Source: DATFWK01 sp035259345 (GTDB lineage: Bacteria > Actinomycetota > Thermoleophilia > Miltoncostaeales > Miltoncostaeaceae). Taken from it: a stretch of DNA of 9,418 nucleotides. The number at the start of each line of letters is the position of its first letter. Positions within the stretch are counted from its first letter, which is position 1. Under the pieces are notes generated by a model. It was not told where the DNA came from, did not search any database, and was given only the letters and a program-made list of their open reading frames with translations. The position numbers and the translations under genes are program-made. The stretch lies in the NCBI GenBank assembly GCA_035259345.1, contig DATFWK010000132.1, forward strand, positions 1-9,418, given 5' to 3'. Below are positions 7,144 through 9,418 of the stretch, piece by piece.

Positions 7144-7985
7144 CGACCACTGCCGGCAGGGCGCGCGCGGCAGGACGGCCGAAGCGGCGCGCCCGCCGTC
7201 CGCCGGCCGTCGCGGTCTGGCTCCTGGTCCTCGGGATCCTCCTCCTGCCGCTGCTCCTGTCGGTCGGCAAGATGCACTCCCTGCCGACGTCCGAGGTGCT
7301 GACGAAGCACGCCTCGCTGGCGCACGTCGACCCGGCGCTTCGCAGCAGGGTCACCGACATCCTGTTCGTCCCGCTCGGCGCGCTCGTCGTGGTCGTCTTC
7401 CGCCTGCTCCTCGGCCTGCGCGTGCTGGGCCCCTTCCGGTCGGTGCTGCTCGCGTTCGCGTTCCTCGCCACGGGGATCACGGTGGGGCTCGGATTCCTCG
7501 CGGCCACGGTTGCGGCGCTGCTCGTGGTCCGCCCGGTGGTGAACGCCGTCCGCCTCCCCTACTTCGGGCGCATCAGCATCATGCTGAGCGTCGTGGCGGT
7601 GGCCGTCGCCCTCGGGGTGATCGTCGGATCCTGGGTGAGCTACCGCCCCCTCGAGGAGGTCGCCTACCTCCCCGTGGTGGTCGTCTGCCTGGTCGGCGAA
7701 GGGCTCGCCCGCACGGTCCGCAAGGAGGGGATGAGGTCCGGGCTCTGGCGGGCCGCCGTCACGGCGCTCGCCGCGGTGATCGTCGCCGGCCTCGCGTCGC
7801 TCGCGCCGCTCCGGAACCGGCTCATCCTCGATCCCGAGCTCGTGTTCGTGGCGATCGCGCTCATCGTGGTGGTGTCGCGATTCATGGACTTCCGGCTGCT
7901 CGCCGGCCTCAACCCGAAGGCGCGAGATCGGGGCTCGGCGCGCGACGACCCCGATCCGCTGGGCGACGAGGAGGTGGAGGCGTGA
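7131..7985 (+). CDS. Polytopic membrane protein resembling the 7TM module of inactive-transglutaminase proteins
   Basis: This 284-residue protein has a basic N-terminus (residues 10-24), a transmembrane helix at about 26-45, a roughly 30-residue loop, and then about seven hydrophobic segments (about 75-94, 103-121, 117-135, 145-167, 175-190, 207-226 and 234-250) before a charged tail. The pattern DILFVPLGALV, GLRVLGPFRSVLLAFAF, a GE-R segment in the sixth helix (VGEGLAR) and DPELVFVAIALIVVVSR matches my memory of the 7TM domain that follows an inactive transglutaminase domain and neighbours RimK-like ATP-grasp genes. The transglutaminase domain itself is absent here. The GTG at 7131 overlaps the GGT gene by 13 bp and has GGGAG three bases and GGAGGG ten bases upstream. 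A role in sensing, anchoring or transporting the operon's product is inferred from context. Confidence is high for a membrane protein and moderate for the family. Confidence 0.75.
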   Translation: MSSLTTTAGRARAAGRPKRRARRPPAVAVWLLVLGILLLPLLLSVGKMHSLPTSEVLTKHASLAHVDPALRSRVTDILFVPLGALVVVVFRLLLGLRVLGPFRSVLLAFAFLATGITVGLGFLAATVAALLVVRPVVNAVRLPYFGRISIMLSVVAVAVALGVIVGSWVSYRPLEEVAYLPVVVVCLVGEGLARTVRKEGMRSGLWRAAVTALAAVIVAGLASLAPLRNRLILDPELVFVAIALIVVVSRFMDFRLLAGLNPKARDRGSARDDPDPLGDEEVEA

Positions 7986-9034
7986 GGATCGCGGTGGTCC
8001 GGAACCAACCTTCGGACGAGGTGATCTTCCGGTCGGCCAAGCCGTGCCCGGAGCGGTACGGGCGGCGCACGATCCGGGCCGTCGTGGAGGCGCTCGAGCA
8101 GAGCGGGCACGTCGTGAGCGCGGTCGCGGGCGGCACGACGATGCTCGCCGAGCTGGCCGCGTTCCTCGGCCGCGACGAGCCGGACGGGGCCGACGCCCTC
8201 GTCATGAACATGGCCTACGGGATCCAGGGCGACAGCCGCTACACCCACGTCCCGGCGATGCTCGAGATGGCCGGGGTCCCGTACACCGGGGCCGGCCCCC
8301 TCGGCCACGCCGTCTCGCTCGACAAGGTCGTCGCGAAGGCCCTGATGGCCGACTTCGGCATCCCCACACCGCGGTCGCGGGTGATGTCGTCCGGCTCCGA
8401 CGGCGCCGGGCTTGTGTTCCCGCTCGTCGTCAAGCCCCGCCACGAGTCGACGAGCTATGGCCTGCGGCTGGTGCGCGATGCCGGCGAGCTCGGCCTCGCG
8501 GTCGAGGCGATCGTCGCCACGTACCGGCAGGAGGCCCTCGTCGAGGAGTACGTGGACGGGCGCGAGGTGTGCATCGGGCTGCTCGGGAACGACCCACCCG
8601 AGATCCTGCCGCCGGTCGAGCTCGACTTCGGCGAGCGGCCGCTTCGGATCATGACCTGGGACGACAAGTACCACCGCAGGGCCGACGAGCCCGCGAAGAT
8701 CTGTCCGGCGCCCCTTTCCCGCCGGCTGCGCGACGAGGTGAGCCGGCTTGCGCTGGCCACGTTCGAGGCCTGCCACGCGCGGGACTACGCGCGGGTCGAC
8801 ATCCGGATCGACGACTCCGGCCGGCCGTTCGTGCTGGAGATCAACTCCATGGCGTCGCTCGGCATGAACGGCTCGTTCGTGCACGCCGCGCGGGAGGCCG
8901 GTATGAGCTATCGCGATCTCGTGGCCAGGATCATCGAGGTGGCCGCCGGGCGGTCGCGCCGGTCAGAGCCGCCGCCCCTCACCGGCGGCGACGACCCCGA
9001 CCTGGAGCCGGAGGCCATCGCCGTCCCGGGATGA
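7982..9034 (+). CDS. D-Ala-D-Ala-ligase-like ATP-grasp amino-acid ligase
   Basis: This 350-residue protein is an ATP-grasp ligase closest to the Ddl type, with the usual order of an N-terminal domain (1-75), a central ATP-lid domain and a C-terminal catalytic domain. Landmarks are the GIQGDSRYTHVPAMLE (80-95) and GVPYTGAG (98-105) loops, the ATP-binding FPLVVKPRHESTSYG (146-160), VEEYVDGREV (187-196), and the catalytic-metal region ARVDI (270-274) with Asp273, then EIN (286-288) supplying Glu286 and Asn288. These enzymes form an amide by way of an acyl-phosphate. The segment after Asn288 reads SMASLGMNGSFV, whereas Ddl enzymes have a T-PG-T-S type loop that binds the second D-Ala, so this is probably not the cell-wall enzyme. 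A 20-residue acidic tail follows residue 330. GTG 7982 overlaps the 7TM stop by GTGA, and AGGAGG lies seven bases upstream. It is the last gene of the operon. Confidence 0.9.
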   Translation: MRIAVVRNQPSDEVIFRSAKPCPERYGRRTIRAVVEALEQSGHVVSAVAGGTTMLAELAAFLGRDEPDGADALVMNMAYGIQGDSRYTHVPAMLEMAGVPYTGAGPLGHAVSLDKVVAKALMADFGIPTPRSRVMSSGSDGAGLVFPLVVKPRHESTSYGLRLVRDAGELGLAVEAIVATYRQEALVEEYVDGREVCIGLLGNDPPEILPPVELDFGERPLRIMTWDDKYHRRADEPAKICPAPLSRRLRDEVSRLALATFEACHARDYARVDIRIDDSGRPFVLEINSMASLGMNGSFVHAAREAGMSYRDLVARIIEVAAGRSRRSEPPPLTGGDDPDLEPEAIAVPG

Positions 9035-9047
9035 TCCTGCGACGCCG

Positions 9048-9081
9048 GACGGCGGAGCCGCCTCCCTGCGGCTCCGCCGTC
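9048..9081. terminator. Terminator hairpin at the end of the operon
   Basis: A perfect 13-bp stem, GACGGCGGAGCCG with CGGCTCCGCCGTC, encloses an eight-base loop starting 14 bases after the ATP-grasp stop codon and 14 bases before the stop codon of the convergent gene. It has no U-tract on either strand but is much longer than chance would give, and the position between convergent stop codons fits a bidirectional terminator. Confidence 0.62.
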
Positions 9082-9094
9082 GAAGTGCCGCCCG

Positions 9095-9418
9095 TCAGCC
9101 GGCGGCCAGCGCCTGGGCGCGGTCGAGCAGCTCGTTCGCCTGGTCGATCCAGGTCTGCGCCAGGCCCGGGTCGACGGCCTGGCCGTTGAACTCCGCGTTC
9201 CAGAGCGCCAGCCGGATCTTCGCGGCGAGCGCGTCACGGTCGCTCGTGAGCTTCTGGAGCGCGTCCTCGGTCGTCGTGTAGCCCGTGTCGCCCGGTGCGC
9301 TGCTCGCGAGCGCCCGGGTCGAGGCGACGAGGCTGTCGGCCGAGAGCCGGCCGAACGAGGCCATGATCTGCTTGTAGGCGTGACCGAGGTCCTGGACGAT
9401 CGGCGCCTTCAGCGCCTT
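9095..9418 (-). CDS. C-terminal part of an unidentified protein (possible phosphoesterase-like tail)
   Basis: The reading frame is open from the window edge to TGA at 9095-9097, giving 107 residues; the start is beyond the window, so the internal ATG at 9364 need not be a start. The fragment is mostly helical: an early stretch with DLGHAYKQIMASFG, then TRALASSAPGDTGY, then a long helix LTSDRDALAAKIRLALWNAEF, and a final helix WIDQANELLDRAQALAAG. No cysteines or membrane segments are visible. Similar helical tails occur, as far as I recall, at the ends of some actinobacterial alkaline-phosphatase-superfamily phosphoesterases, but no catalytic motif lies in this part, so the identification is a guess. 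It is convergent with the four-gene operon and separated from it by the hairpin at 9048-9081. Confidence 0.7.
   Translation of the reverse strand, partial: KALKAPIVQDLGHAYKQIMASFGRLSADSLVASTRALASSAPGDTGYTTTEDALQKLTSDRDALAAKIRLALWNAEFNGQAVDPGLAQTWIDQANELLDRAQALAAG

Noticed and set aside
7664..8884. 406-codon minus-strand ORF opposite the 7TM and ATP-grasp genes
   Set aside because: Its composition (Arg/Asp/His/Val-rich repeats) is that of a reverse-strand shadow, and the plus strand codes for a clear ATP-grasp enzyme.

Overview
The window is very GC-rich and gene-dense. It has strong G/C third-position bias, GTG and TTG starts, and many ATGA/GTGA stop-start overlaps. This points to a high-GC actinobacterium. 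I lean towards Thermoleophilia (Solirubrobacterales/Gaiellales-like), but that is inference from style and gene families, not proven by a marker gene. No RNA genes, insertion sequences, prophage genes or CRISPR arrays were seen.

Left part (1-2094): the tail of an alpha/beta-hydrolase-like gene runs into an acyl-CoA synthetase gene on the minus strand, and the two overlap tail to tail. Upstream of the synthetase is a TTGACA-type promoter with a palindrome in its spacer. Further upstream is a compact minus-strand unit: a consensus-like promoter carrying two TetR-type palindromic operators, an AGGAGG ribosome binding site, a 32-codon ORF of unknown function, and a terminator-like hairpin.

Middle part (2095-4204): a small helical hypothetical protein (plus strand), a DUF3303 protein (minus), a YjlB-like cupin (plus) and a NarL/LuxR-family regulator (minus). 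The regulator's receiver domain has lost its phosphorylation residues. A 240-bp divergent intergenic region separates it from the operon to its right.

Right part (4205-9034): a four-gene plus-strand operon with every junction overlapping. The genes are (1) a lysine-2,3-aminomutase-family radical SAM/PLP enzyme, (2) a gamma-glutamyltransferase-fold Ntn hydrolase without a signal peptide, (3) a polytopic membrane protein resembling the 7TM module usually attached to inactive transglutaminases, and (4) a D-Ala-D-Ala-ligase-like ATP-grasp enzyme. A strong hairpin follows, then the C-terminus of an unidentified convergent gene. The gene content suggests a pathway that isomerises an amino acid (possibly to a beta-amino acid), joins it to another amino acid or peptide by an ATP-grasp ligase, and processes it by an Ntn hydrolase, with a dedicated membrane component. 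Substrate-recognition residues differ from the characterised paralogue in three of the four proteins. I recognise no described pathway with this four-gene set, and this is the best candidate in the window for an undescribed system.
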